Shown: in pieces, positions 1 to 7,266 of the stretch | How positions within the stretch are numbered: position 1 is the stretch's first letter | How the letters are laid out: each line of letters starts with the position of its first letter | Source of the DNA: a virus | Length of the DNA: 64,000 bases | Strand: one strand, 5' to 3' | Virus record (IMG/VR): IMGVR_UViG_3300032893_000005 | Location: 90,092 to 154,091 of that record | Notes under the pieces: generated by a model | The model's input: only the letters and a program-made list of their open reading frames with translations | The model's database searches: none | What the model was told of the DNA's origin: nothing | Position numbers and translations under genes: made by a program

Positions 1-2
1 TT

Positions 3-80
3 GAGAAGTTTGTGACTGAGTGCATAATGAAGTTGCTCGATCCCCAGGAAGAGATCAACAAGTTGGAGGAAACCCCGTGA
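3..80 (+). CDS. 3' end of a gene cut by the window edge
   Basis: The frame starting at base 3 is open from the left edge to a TGA at 78-80 and encodes a charged C-terminal tail ending in K-L-E-E-T-P. Its stop overlaps the GTG start of the next gene in a GTGA junction, the arrangement used repeatedly in this cluster. This supports a real, truncated upstream gene. Its function cannot be judged from 25 residues. Confidence 0.6.
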   Translation, partial: EKFVTECIMKLLDPQEEINKLEETP

Positions 81-262
81 AGTACCTTATCCTTGCCCTT
101 GTCCTGATGGCTGGATGCTCGAAGGGGCCGGACCCGATCGAAGTCTGCCGCGACTACTGCACTGGTTACCTTGACACCATAGTAAGGATCGGGACCGAGC
201 GCAGCGACAACCTTTACCACTGCCGCTGCAGCAACAGCGGGAAGAGGAACGGCGATGAGTAA
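77..262 (+). CDS. Small lipoprotein (lipobox), function unknown
   Basis: This encodes a 61-aa predicted lipoprotein. The GTG at 77 is chosen because GGAGG lies 7 nt upstream and because translation from it gives a classic signal peptide: M-K-Y, a hydrophobic run, then L-M-A-G-C with the lipidated cysteine at residue 14. The in-frame ATG at base 20 would bury this signal. The mature part holds four more cysteines in two pairs (residues about 23-27 and 48-50). It would sit in the inner or outer membrane facing the periplasm. Small lipoproteins can act as outer-membrane spanin subunits or superinfection-exclusion factors, but no inner-membrane spanin partner is adjacent, so neither role is assigned. 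Confidence 0.75.
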   Translation: MKYLILALVLMAGCSKGPDPIEVCRDYCTGYLDTIVRIGTERSDNLYHCRCSNSGKRNGDE

Positions 263-551
263 GGTTAAGATGACCGTAGCCAAGCTGAAGACGATCAAGG
301 AGATGCGGGACCTAGCCCTCAAGCGCTTCAACAAGCTGGACGCGCAGCTCCGTAAGGCCTGCACGCATCCCAAGCGCATGTGCTACACTACCGAGAGCTA
401 CCATACCGATACCCTTGGGAACAACGGATACGGTGAGTACCAAGACCACTGCGGCTGCTGCGAAGCTTATCTTGGAGAGTCTTATAGAGCTGACGACCGT
501 CGCTACGGTGGTACCATGAACGAGCCAAACTACGAACTGAGAGAGGACTAA
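255..551 (+). CDS. Small Cys/His-rich protein, unknown
   Basis: This 98-aa protein starts at an ATG overlapping the end of the lipoprotein gene by 8 nt. The N-terminal 35 residues are basic and helical. The middle carries C-x6-C, then H and C-x-C-C clusters (residues about 36-71) that could bind zinc or form disulfides. No family is recognised. It sits in the plus-strand cluster of overlapping small genes and is probably co-translated with its neighbours. Confidence 0.75.
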   Translation: MSKVKMTVAKLKTIKEMRDLALKRFNKLDAQLRKACTHPKRMCYTTESYHTDTLGNNGYGEYQDHCGCCEAYLGESYRADDRRYGGTMNEPNYELRED

Positions 552-552
552 C

Positions 553-756
553 GTGAGGTACCTGGTCAAGATAACCTTGCCTGACGGCGAGCAGGTCGAA
601 GGTCAAGTAGTCCATCCCGACGGCCCGGACGGGCCAAAGCCTAAGGATCTTCGGCAGGCTCGCGAGATCGCTAAGAACATGCAGTGGCTGGACCAGAATG
701 ACGGTGAGTCTGTCAACGTCGTGAACAAGAAGAAGATAAAGGTGTGGGAAGCATGA
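553..756 (+). CDS. Small hypothetical protein
   Basis: This 67-aa protein starts with GTG at 553, preceded by AGAGG about 7 nt upstream. It begins with a beta-like stretch (R-Y-L-V-K-I-T-L-P-D-G-E) followed by a charged helix, and resembles no family I can name. Its TGA overlaps the ATG of the next gene (ATGA), indicating translational coupling. Confidence 0.75.
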   Translation: MRYLVKITLPDGEQVEGQVVHPDGPDGPKPKDLRQAREIAKNMQWLDQNDGESVNVVNKKKIKVWEA

Positions 757-1076
757 GATCGATAGACTTCGGAGAATATGGACAGGGCGCTCGCTGGGTA
801 ACGCTGGAGCAGGCTGACGAGGCCAGAGAACTTCGACTAAGCTGTCAAAGCGGCATAGGTCAAGTATTCATGCACAAGGAGTACGGCGACATCATCATAG
901 CGTGGCCTGTGAGCTTTGACTCGCACTACCAGCCCGGCCAACCCACCAAGCACACTATCCATTACAAGATCGAGGGTGAACATTCACCTGGTTCCTACTA
1001 CGCCGACATGAGGGGTAATCCGTTCCTGTACAACTTCGAGTACCTAGGGGAGTTCGGAGACATGCATGAAGATTAA
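753..1076 (+). CDS. Hypothetical protein
   Basis: This 107-aa protein is unrecognised. The start is placed at the ATG at 753, which forms an ATGA overlap with the preceding stop and has GGGAAG just upstream. A GTG at 744 would add three residues and is less likely. It is rich in aromatic residues and predicted mixed beta/alpha. Its 3' end overlaps the next gene by 11 nt. Confidence 0.75.
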   Translation: MRSIDFGEYGQGARWVTLEQADEARELRLSCQSGIGQVFMHKEYGDIIIAWPVSFDSHYQPGQPTKHTIHYKIEGEHSPGSYYADMRGNPFLYNFEYLGEFGDMHED

Positions 1077-1410
1077 CGCTGGGTTCGAGCAGAAGGATAA
1101 GACGCGCATAGTCTGGATCATTGACCAGAACCTCAACGTAGTGAGGGTTCGCGCCAGGTACAGAGCTGCGTTCTCGAGCTGGTCGTACACGTCCGTCGAC
1201 GGTAAGTCAGGCGGTTCCCACCTGTTCCCGTACTATCCGACCGTCGGCATGGGACGTCGCTCCTACTACGGAGACGGCCCGCACTACACGACTCGCAGCG
1301 AAGCCGTCGAAGACCTGCGCCCCATCGTACTGAAGGTCATGCGAGAACTCAGGAAGAGCATGCGAAAGGCCTTGAACTCACAGCTCGAAGAGTTGCGGAG
1401 TAAGCTCTGA
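1066..1410 (+). CDS. Hypothetical protein with basic C-terminal helix
   Basis: This 114-aa protein has a Tyr/Gly/Ser-rich middle and a C-terminal helix of about 35 residues with many Arg, Lys and Glu. The helix could mediate dimerisation or nucleic-acid contact, but no motif fixes a function. The stop TGA shares its A with the next ATG (TGATG). Confidence 0.75.
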   Translation: MKINAGFEQKDKTRIVWIIDQNLNVVRVRARYRAAFSSWSYTSVDGKSGGSHLFPYYPTVGMGRRSYYGDGPHYTTRSEAVEDLRPIVLKVMRELRKSMRKALNSQLEELRSKL

Positions 1411-1754
1411 TGGAGACCGTGGAGGAACTCAAGGCTGAGGTCAGTCGCTTATCCACCGAACTGCTCGAGTGGGAGACTTCCTACACGGTAAAGCGCTTCA
1501 ACAAGAGCATCGCCCAGTCGATCCAGGACCTCGTGATGACGATCGGCTATCGCCACGATCCGAAGCAGTTTAAGATCATGCTGCCCCAGACTGTCATAGA
1601 CATCTTCAACGAAGAGCGCGACGAGTTCAACGACCGCGATACGAAGGTTACCTGGGACGCAGAGACTAGATCTCTGCAGCGCTTTCCTGTTAAGATAAGG
1701 AAAAACTTCCTAGAGTACATGGGAGTCGAAGTGGAGCTGGTGCCTTATGAGTAG
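1410..1754 (+). CDS. Hypothetical protein, N-terminal coiled coil
   Basis: This 114-aa acidic protein starts at an ATG that overlaps the previous stop (TGATG). Residues 1-22 are strongly heptad-like (E, L and V alternation), suggesting a short coiled coil. The remainder is mixed alpha/beta. It matches no family I recognise. It is coupled to its neighbours in the same plus-strand run. Confidence 0.75.
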   Translation: METVEELKAEVSRLSTELLEWETSYTVKRFNKSIAQSIQDLVMTIGYRHDPKQFKIMLPQTVIDIFNEERDEFNDRDTKVTWDAETRSLQRFPVKIRKNFLEYMGVEVELVPYE

Positions 1755-1929
1755 GGAAGATATGATCGACGACCTAATAACGGCTGACGTTAAAGAGATC
1801 GTAGACGCTGTCAAAGCAGGCAACGAGTACACGCCAGGCGACATCCGCCACATCCTCGCTTACGGTCGTGGGTACGATACCTGGACCGACGAGGAAGTCT
1901 TGAAAGAGTGGAAGGAACGGCATGAGTGA
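1747..1929 (+). CDS. Small acidic hypothetical protein
   Basis: This 60-aa, highly acidic, largely helical protein overlaps the preceding gene by 8 nt through the string ATGAGTAG, in which the new ATG and the old stop interleave. The same 8-nt overlap type recurs at 255 and 1922. No function is assignable. Confidence 0.7.
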   Translation: MSREDMIDDLITADVKEIVDAVKAGNEYTPGDIRHILAYGRGYDTWTDEEVLKEWKERHE

Positions 1930-2440
1930 CGAGATGTTCTCAAACTTTGGCTCTGACCAGTCTGCGGTCCTTGACACAAGCGCTGTCCTGACTCAGGAGA
2001 TCATCGAAGAGGCCGCGCAGCGTTGCCTGGACAACTTTGGCCAGTACGATCCGCCTTACATGGTCAGTCCTGAGACCTACGCCCACCTTGAGCTGCACCA
2101 TAACCCCGTCTTCTACGACATCGTAGTCGAAGCGTACGTCACGCACCGTGGCCGGGTATCCAAGCGCCGGTTTAAGAACATCCTAAAGATGCGCAAGAAG
2201 CTCTTCGCAAAGATCATGATGGAGCACCTGTCCAACGAGAACGCCCATACCGTAGGCCGCCAGATCTACATGGCGATGGGAGCCAAGGCTGCGTGCGAGG
2301 AACTCGAGAAGTACCAGGACTCACCGGCCAAGGAAGCGGCACTCGCCCTGGTTACCTCCAAGGACCCTATCCGCTTCACGACAGACCACGTCCCTACCGG
2401 CTTCAAGCTCTACCGAGGCGAAGATGGTACAGACACCTAA
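1922..2440 (+). CDS. Hypothetical protein
   Basis: This 172-aa, mainly helical protein has a basic patch around residues 75-95 (T-H-R-G-R-V-S-K-R-R-F-K followed by K-M-R-K-K-L). The patch could contact nucleic acid, but no established DNA-binding fold is evident. It starts with an 8-nt overlap on the preceding gene and overlaps the next by 17 nt. It is not recognised. Confidence 0.75.
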   Translation: MSDEMFSNFGSDQSAVLDTSAVLTQEIIEEAAQRCLDNFGQYDPPYMVSPETYAHLELHHNPVFYDIVVEAYVTHRGRVSKRRFKNILKMRKKLFAKIMMEHLSNENAHTVGRQIYMAMGAKAACEELEKYQDSPAKEAALALVTSKDPIRFTTDHVPTGFKLYRGEDGTDT

Positions 2441-2726
2441 GGCCCAGACGTTCGAGCAGCAGGTCGAGGAGTTCTACTACTCCGTCATCGGAAGCCCGTA
2501 CACACCCGGCATAGAGGACAGCGTGATGAACATGCTTATCTTCTGGCAAAGATGCTACGACTCTGGTACTATCACCCATCAGCAGTTCGAACTGGCGAAG
2601 CCTTACGGTTTTAAGCTAATAAAGGCCATAAGGAATGTAGCGCACCGAGGATATGCCGGTCAGATAGAAGAAGCCGTGTGGATAGATGCACCGAACTACG
2701 ATGCGAAGTTTAAGTACAGAACATAA
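2424..2726 (+). CDS. Hypothetical protein
   Basis: This 100-aa helical protein begins inside the end of the preceding gene. The ATG at 2424 is the only early start. There is no recognisable domain. It ends 13 nt before the start of the 402-aa gene, which has its own strong ribosome binding site, so the co-translated run appears to break here. Confidence 0.75.
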   Translation: MVQTPKAQTFEQQVEEFYYSVIGSPYTPGIEDSVMNMLIFWQRCYDSGTITHQQFELAKPYGFKLIKAIRNVAHRGYAGQIEEAVWIDAPNYDAKFKYRT

Positions 2727-2739
2727 AAGGAGAACTAAC

Positions 2740-3948
2740 ATGAAGACCAAGAACCAAGAAGATAAGCCTGCGACCCCAGTCCCATCGCTGCTGACGTACT
2801 CTGCACTGAAGCGTCAGACACGCCTGACGGATGAAGAGATGATGCTCATCGTCCGTAAGTACTTTGCCTGCGAAGGATTCTTGAGCGAGAAGACTGAGGC
2901 TGCAATTAACAGCCCTCTGTTTAACGACTATAACTTCAAGTCAAGACTCTTCATCGAAATACTTAAAGTCGAGGCTTCGTCTATGAAGCTGTACAATAGT
3001 GAGGACATATACGACTACATGGTCGACACCAAGCTCATCAACAAGAGCGCAGAGTCCCGGCTTGCTGTCATAAGCACCGTGAGTAACCTCGTGAACGACG
3101 GCAAGCTTCGCGGCCTAGACTACGCACTCGTGAACTTCGACAACGGCAAGCGAGAGAGTAGGCTCTACCGCTTCGAAGACGTGCAAGGCCGGATCATCAA
3201 GAAGTTGCTCAAGCATGTGACCGTGAAGTCGCACCGCGTGGTGAAGGCTGAGCCCGTGATCAAGGCTGGCGAAGGGAAGAAGACCATCATCAGGAAGAGT
3301 ACTACGGTTACCCAGCCAACTTCGAAGGAAGTGTCCGAGCTTAAGGCTCAGCTCGCGTCTGCCAACGAAACGATCGTGCGCATGACTGCGGAGAACGAGT
3401 CTCTGAAGGAAGAGCTGAGGACGCTCAGGAACTTGGAGCGGAGCAGTATCCAGAAGATCTTGGAAGCTACGACCAGCATCGAGGAGAAGCTGTCCAAGTC
3501 CGCGCCGCAGCCGACGCCAAGACCAACCGCAGAAGTCGCCCAGCCCTTGCCCATAGACCAAGTTTTGGACATACCCGTATCGATCACCGATGCTCGGCTG
3601 ACGACGCCAGACAACCACCTGTGCCTGGTGCTACTCAACTACCTAACGCGGACGAGGGGTCCGTACACCACCAAGGTTGAGACCTTGAACTTGTGGGAAA
3701 AGTGGCTCGACGACGCCACTGACGGAAACCTCCTGCCGGGCCAGATGTACTGCGTAGTTCACAACTACGTCCTCGGTGTCTTGAACAACTACACGTTCCT
3801 GCAGTCTCAGTTCTCCAACCTGTACGACACTACCAAGACGTACCTGACGGCGAACGCTGAGGGTAAGAAGAACTACGTGAACTTGCTTGGGCAGTGGCAG
3901 GCAAACACCAACCGTACCGTTCCAGTTACTGGTAACATCGTCGTATGA
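2740..3948 (+). CDS. 402-aa coiled-coil protein, unknown
   Basis: This is the largest gene of the left cluster. The start at 2740 is set by AAAGGAGA seven bases upstream; an in-frame ATG at 2686 would overlap the previous gene and lacks such a site. Residues about 20-165 are alpha-helical and could contain a winged-helix-like region. Residues about 185-260 are a long heptad coiled coil ending in R-S-S-I-Q-K-I-L. A Pro-rich linker (about 265-290) follows, then a C-terminal helical domain of about 115 residues. The architecture suggests an oligomeric scaffold or regulator. No family is recognised, and catalytic motifs are absent. Confidence 0.8.
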   Translation: MKTKNQEDKPATPVPSLLTYSALKRQTRLTDEEMMLIVRKYFACEGFLSEKTEAAINSPLFNDYNFKSRLFIEILKVEASSMKLYNSEDIYDYMVDTKLINKSAESRLAVISTVSNLVNDGKLRGLDYALVNFDNGKRESRLYRFEDVQGRIIKKLLKHVTVKSHRVVKAEPVIKAGEGKKTIIRKSTTVTQPTSKEVSELKAQLASANETIVRMTAENESLKEELRTLRNLERSSIQKILEATTSIEEKLSKSAPQPTPRPTAEVAQPLPIDQVLDIPVSITDARLTTPDNHLCLVLLNYLTRTRGPYTTKVETLNLWEKWLDDATDGNLLPGQMYCVVHNYVLGVLNNYTFLQSQFSNLYDTTKTYLTANAEGKKNYVNLLGQWQANTNRTVPVTGNIVV

Positions 3949-4136
3949 ACAAGGGCGACGTCGTCAACCTCACAGAAGACTTCGAGTACCTGGGCGTCGG
4001 GCGCACGAGCCTCGGCGTCATAGTGAGCATAGCAGACACCGATGTAGAGGTGAAGTTCGTCGGTCGTCGTGGTACGATCATATGTCAACTGGATGAGTTA
4101 AAGGTGGTGCAAGATGGAGAAGAACGTAATGGCTAA
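3945..4136 (+). CDS. Small KOW/SH3-like protein
   Basis: This 63-aa protein starts in an ATGA overlap with the 402-aa gene. The sequence reads like one small SH3-type barrel: N-K-G-D-V-V-N-L, then Y-L-G-V-G-x-T-S-L-G-V-I-V-S-I, then V-E-V-K-F-V and a C-terminal Q-L strand. This is the pattern of KOW or phage 'DUF' barrels that bind RNA or protein. The fold call is inference from strand spacing; the function is unknown. Confidence 0.7.
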   Translation: MNKGDVVNLTEDFEYLGVGRTSLGVIVSIADTDVEVKFVGRRGTIICQLDELKVVQDGEERNG

Positions 4137-4392
4137 GGTGTACGTAATTGCGTACCTGATCTTACTGGGAACGCTGCTCGGCTTCGTGGCAGGCGGCATC
4201 GTCCAGAAGCACGAGATGAAGCCGATCGTACTGCACGACTTCAACGTGGGCCGGAACCAGGGCTTCGTGATCGGCTGCCAGTTCGCAGCCTCGAGCATGC
4301 GCGGGGTCGATCCAGGTGATCCGTTAGTTGAGATGTACAAGGAGTGGTGCACGAAGAACGCGATGGCCTTCAGCAAGATGGCGGATAAATGA
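4114..4392 (+). CDS. Single-pass membrane protein
   Basis: This 92-aa protein has one clear hydrophobic segment near the N-terminus (residues about 8-27: V-Y-V-I-A-Y-L-I-L-L-G-T-L-L-G-F-V-A-G-G) followed by a polar domain with two cysteines. The likely topology is N-in with the soluble part in the periplasm, or a signal anchor. The start is 4114, with AAGGTGG upstream; the ATG at 4129 is an alternative five codons in. Its neighbours give no functional hint. Confidence 0.75.
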   Translation: MEKNVMAKVYVIAYLILLGTLLGFVAGGIVQKHEMKPIVLHDFNVGRNQGFVIGCQFAASSMRGVDPGDPLVEMYKEWCTKNAMAFSKMADK

Positions 4393-4622
4393 AGATGATC
4401 AACGAGGTCAGGATAAAGGCTCCCATGCGCCAGGTGATCGAGGTTCCAGACGCTCGGTACGACCGCGAGTGGAAGACCTACTTCTTGCCGATCACCGTCA
4501 CGGAAGAGCATCCTAAGGACAGTAATCCCATATCAGAGCTTGTCACGATCTGCCTCAACGACAAGGCAGACGCAGAGAGGCTCATCAGCCTGATCAGGAA
4601 GGCGACGAGGAAGATCAAGTGA
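4389..4622 (+). CDS. Small hypothetical protein
   Basis: This 77-aa protein starts in an ATGA overlap with the membrane-protein gene. It is predicted alpha/beta with a basic C-terminal helix (R-L-I-S-L-I-R-K-A-T-R-K-I-K). No family is recognised. Its stop overlaps the GTG of the next gene as GTGA. Confidence 0.75.
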   Translation: MKMINEVRIKAPMRQVIEVPDARYDREWKTYFLPITVTEEHPKDSNPISELVTICLNDKADAERLISLIRKATRKIK

Positions 4623-4861
4623 GCGAGTACGGCTATCACTACAACGTGATTCAGACCAACGGCGAAGGCTGGCACGTCCTGACCTTGATGGAGGACTACC
4701 AGCAGCATGGGTATGAGTCGTTCGGAACGATGGTCGACGCGAAGACTGGCGTCCTCTGCATACTGATGCGCAAGCCGATGACCGCCGAAGAAGCTAGGCA
4801 GAAGCGCATGAAGTGGGCCATTGACCAAGAGCGTCGTGAGAAGAAGGCTAGGTCAAAGTGA
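4619..4861 (+). CDS. Small hypothetical protein
   Basis: This 80-aa protein starts with GTG in a GTGA overlap and ends in another GTGA overlap. The N-terminal half is beta-like (H-V-L-T-L-M, G-T-M-V-D, G-V-L-C-I-L-M) and the C-terminal third is a highly charged Lys/Arg/Glu helix. It is not recognised. Confidence 0.75.
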   Translation: MSEYGYHYNVIQTNGEGWHVLTLMEDYQQHGYESFGTMVDAKTGVLCILMRKPMTAEEARQKRMKWAIDQERREKKARSK

Positions 4862-5511
4862 AGGTCTCGTTCGACGAGAAGATCAACCTGCTGCACGTCA
4901 CTTACCCGACCCAGGTCGAGCTGGCTCAGGCACTCGCTCGCTTCCAGGAACACTACGAGAACCCAGAACTTCGCGGCAAGGTCTTTACCCTAGGAGAACT
5001 CCGCGAGTGGTACACCAATTTCCACGGAGCTTGGACGTACTACGTGGACTGGAGCGGTTTTAACTTCCCATCGCACGTCCTCGAATACTTCAAGGACGGA
5101 TCGTTTGATCCCCTGACTGCACTGGAAGAGGAGTTCCTGGAAGCCGTCCGCTACCGGCGCGGCAAGTTCTACATCATCGGAACCTACGATGGCGACGACT
5201 CCACGGTCAAGCACGAGAAGCTGCACGCACTCTGGTACTCAAACGAGGCCTACAAGGAAGAAGTGCAGAAGTACTTCTCGATATGCTTTCACCTGAGCCC
5301 GCTGGCCGCTCACCTCCGCAAGAAGGGCTACCACGAAGAAGTCATCGAGGATGAGATGCAGGCGTACCTTGGAGCTTCGCACGAGTACCTGCAGGACCAA
5401 GGGCTGATCACGACGAACTGCGACATGAGCCCAGAAGCTCACTTATTTACTCACGCCTTGAAGATCGAAGAGATCGCTAACAAGTACCTGGAAGCGCAGA
5501 GGGGAAGATAA
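4858..5511 (+). CDS. Putative zinc metallopeptidase (HExxH), phage accessory
   Basis: This 217-aa protein has a GTG start in a GTGA overlap. It contains H-E-K-L-H at residues 119-123, matching the zincin HExxH motif with two His ligands and the catalytic Glu. Forty-one residues later comes E-D-E-M-Q-A-Y (E164, E166), a plausible third zinc ligand of gluzincin type. The motif follows a beta strand (K-F-Y-I-I-G-T) and a helix runs on from it, as in real zincins. There is no signal peptide, so it would act in the cytoplasm, for example cleaving or binding a host protein; ImmA/IrrE-type proteases are a comparison, not an assignment. It could also be an inactive fold relative. Confidence 0.6.
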   Translation: MKVSFDEKINLLHVTYPTQVELAQALARFQEHYENPELRGKVFTLGELREWYTNFHGAWTYYVDWSGFNFPSHVLEYFKDGSFDPLTALEEEFLEAVRYRRGKFYIIGTYDGDDSTVKHEKLHALWYSNEAYKEEVQKYFSICFHLSPLAAHLRKKGYHEEVIEDEMQAYLGASHEYLQDQGLITTNCDMSPEAHLFTHALKIEEIANKYLEAQRGR

Positions 5512-5976
5512 GTGAACGGCAGCCTACTCCACTTCGAGAAGACGGACAAGGTCGTCGTTCACTACGCGAAGCTCAACTCCGTGGACCTGGGGGTCGAATT
5601 CTTCACGATGATCATGAGGCCGATCGCGTTCGCGACGCCAAGCCACGAGTACGTGAGGGTAGGTTACCAGGAGATGATGGCTGATCCGCGCGGGGCCTTG
5701 GGATGCCTGAAGCGGGCCGTGCTGAAGCGCTACGTGGGCATGCTGAACGCATCTGTCAACTCTTCAGACGAAGAGAGGCTGATGCAGGAGGCTGGCTTAG
5801 GATGGATGTGGGAGATCAACGACGTCGAGCTTGTCGAGTGTCGCCTGCTTGTCCCGAAGATGCCTGTCTACGACGTGCCGCACGCTCTGCTCGTCTCTCA
5901 CGTAGCCGATGCTCACGTCCTTCCTCATCCAGAAGGTTATGCACCGCCACTCGCATTCCAAGAACTGCAGCAATAA
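5512..5976 (+). CDS. Hypothetical protein, last gene of the left plus-strand cluster
   Basis: This 154-aa protein starts with GTG immediately after the preceding TAA. It is mixed alpha/beta with several hydrophobic strands and no recognised motif. It is the last gene of the cluster; 30 nt later the convergent minus-strand block ends. No strong hairpin with a T-run was found in the 30-nt gap. Confidence 0.75.
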   Translation: MNGSLLHFEKTDKVVVHYAKLNSVDLGVEFFTMIMRPIAFATPSHEYVRVGYQEMMADPRGALGCLKRAVLKRYVGMLNASVNSSDEERLMQEAGLGWMWEINDVELVECRLLVPKMPVYDVPHALLVSHVADAHVLPHPEGYAPPLAFQELQQ

Positions 5977-6006
5977 CCAGACAACCAACAGGGATGAGCG
6001 GACCCA

Positions 6007-6189
6007 TCAGTTCTGCCCCTGCTTCTTCTTGAGTTCCTTAGCCCGCTTGCGAGCCTTGGCCTCTTCGCCGACCTTGTAGCTGAAGCCGCAGGTCGGACAC
6101 TTCTTGTAGAACGAGTTCGTAGGGTGTCCTAGGACGTAGGAGAAGCACACCGGGCAGTGCTGGATGGGAGCGTCGCTTGAGTCTTCCAT
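6007..6189 (-). CDS. Zinc-ribbon protein
   Basis: This 60-aa protein has two C-P-x-C knuckles, C12-P-V-C15 and C31-P-T-C34, the signature of a four-cysteine zinc ribbon, followed by a very basic Lys/Arg helix. The start is placed at the ATG at 6189, 7 nt after the upstream gene ends; the longer in-frame extension would overlap the upstream gene by about 80 nt. It is the last gene of the first fibre block. Its role is unknown and could be nucleic-acid binding or a folding accessory. Confidence 0.7.
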   Translation of the reverse strand: MEDSSDAPIQHCPVCFSYVLGHPTNSFYKKCPTCGFSYKVGEEAKARKRAKELKKKQGQN

Positions 6190-6196
6190 GAAGATC

Positions 6197-6919
6197 TTAT
6201 AGGTCGATGAGCGGAGTATTAGACCAGGCAGCGATCGGTACTCGATACTGGCCAGACTCAATCTGACCTGTAGCAAACGGAGAGGCGTTACCGTTCATGG
6301 GCGTACCGTTCAAGGTGTTGGCAGTGTTGAAGTACAGGTTGGATGTGGTTTGTCCAGGGAGAGCGACGAGGCGAGTCTCGCCCACGTTACTGTTGTTCAA
6401 GCACGTTCCCAAGAACAGTGTTCCAGAAGGGATCAGGGTTGAGTCGACCAGGATGTTCGTAGGCAGAGGAAGAAGTGCTATAGCAGAAGAAACGGTACCG
6501 GTGGTGAAGCGGTAGTCGCAGGTGATGTTCTTCCCGTCGCGGTTGTAGTAGAAGTTAGCCCCAGTGAGAGTGCCTAGACCGCCGCCAGCCGTGCCTTGAA
6601 ACAGGAGGGTTGTCTCTGTGCGTGGTAAGCCTACGATCGTGACGAACGATCCGAACGCTCCGCTGCTGTCAGCCAGGAAAGCCCCAACCAGGAGTGCACC
6701 AGAGTTCGATCCTCGAAACGTACTGGAGACGCTAGAGCTGACTTGTAGAGCACCGTTCAAGAGGTAGACGTAGTACATGGTTCCAGCAGTCAAGCTTGGA
6801 ACTGCGACGGTCAGCGTAAATCCAGCTACGGTAGCAGATATGATGCCGGAGCCCTGTGACAGACTGCTTGGCAGAACGTACGTAAGTCCGGGGGTTGTGA
6901 AGAGGTTGGTAGCTGGCAT
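6197..6919 (-). CDS. Virion/fibre-associated structural protein
   Basis: This 240-aa protein is rich in Ser, Thr, Gly and Asn, with the alternating hydrophobic pattern of all-beta fibre proteins and almost no Lys or His. It starts M-P-A-T, like the 7267-9903 and 44763-46439 genes (M-P-A-S), which hints at a common N-terminal attachment style. It lies at the distal end of the fibre block and is probably a tail-fibre tip, decoration or receptor-binding subunit. No enzymatic motif was seen. Confidence 0.7.
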   Translation of the reverse strand: MPATNLFTTPGLTYVLPSSLSQGSGIISATVAGFTLTVAVPSLTAGTMYYVYLLNGALQVSSSVSSTFRGSNSGALLVGAFLADSSGAFGSFVTIVGLPRTETTLLFQGTAGGGLGTLTGANFYYNRDGKNITCDYRFTTGTVSSAIALLPLPTNILVDSTLIPSGTLFLGTCLNNSNVGETRLVALPGQTTSNLYFNTANTLNGTPMNGNASPFATGQIESGQYRVPIAAWSNTPLIDL

Positions 6920-6920
6920 G

Positions 6921-7265
6921 TTACTGTCCCATCAGCGCGTTGATCTCGTCGTCGGTCAAGCCCAGCGCCTTGAGCTTTGATAGACCGGAAGCCTTGGCCT
7001 TGGCCTGAGCGTTGGCGACGTCAGCTCTGCGATCCTCTGCGGACTGGTAGTTCTTGTACTCAGCCGACTTCTTGTTGATCTTGTTCCAGTAGCTGACGAC
7101 CGCACTGCGGACGTCTTGACCGGGCTCATCAGTGAAGTGAACCTGGAACTGTGAGTTCGCAGAGCATCCGCAGTACTTGTCGCCCGCGTTCTTGGCGAGC
7201 CAAGCGTGGACGAGGTTCATGTCTACTTTGAAGGCTTTCCAATCAAGGTTGATGTCGATGGTCAT
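6921..7265 (-). CDS. Small helical protein in fibre cluster
   Basis: This 114-aa protein differs in composition from the fibres around it. It is Lys/Ala-rich and helical, with a C-G-C motif near residue 33 and a C-terminal L-T-D-D-E-I-N-A-L segment. Small helical genes next to fibre genes often encode fibre-assembly chaperones or hinge proteins, but that is inference from position only. It lies 1 nt from each neighbour, so it is co-transcribed. Confidence 0.7.
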   Translation of the reverse strand: MTIDINLDWKAFKVDMNLVHAWLAKNAGDKYCGCSANSQFQVHFTDEPGQDVRSAVVSYWNKINKKSAEYKNYQSAEDRRADVANAQAKAKASGLSKLKALGLTDDEINALMGQ

Positions 7266-7266
7266 G

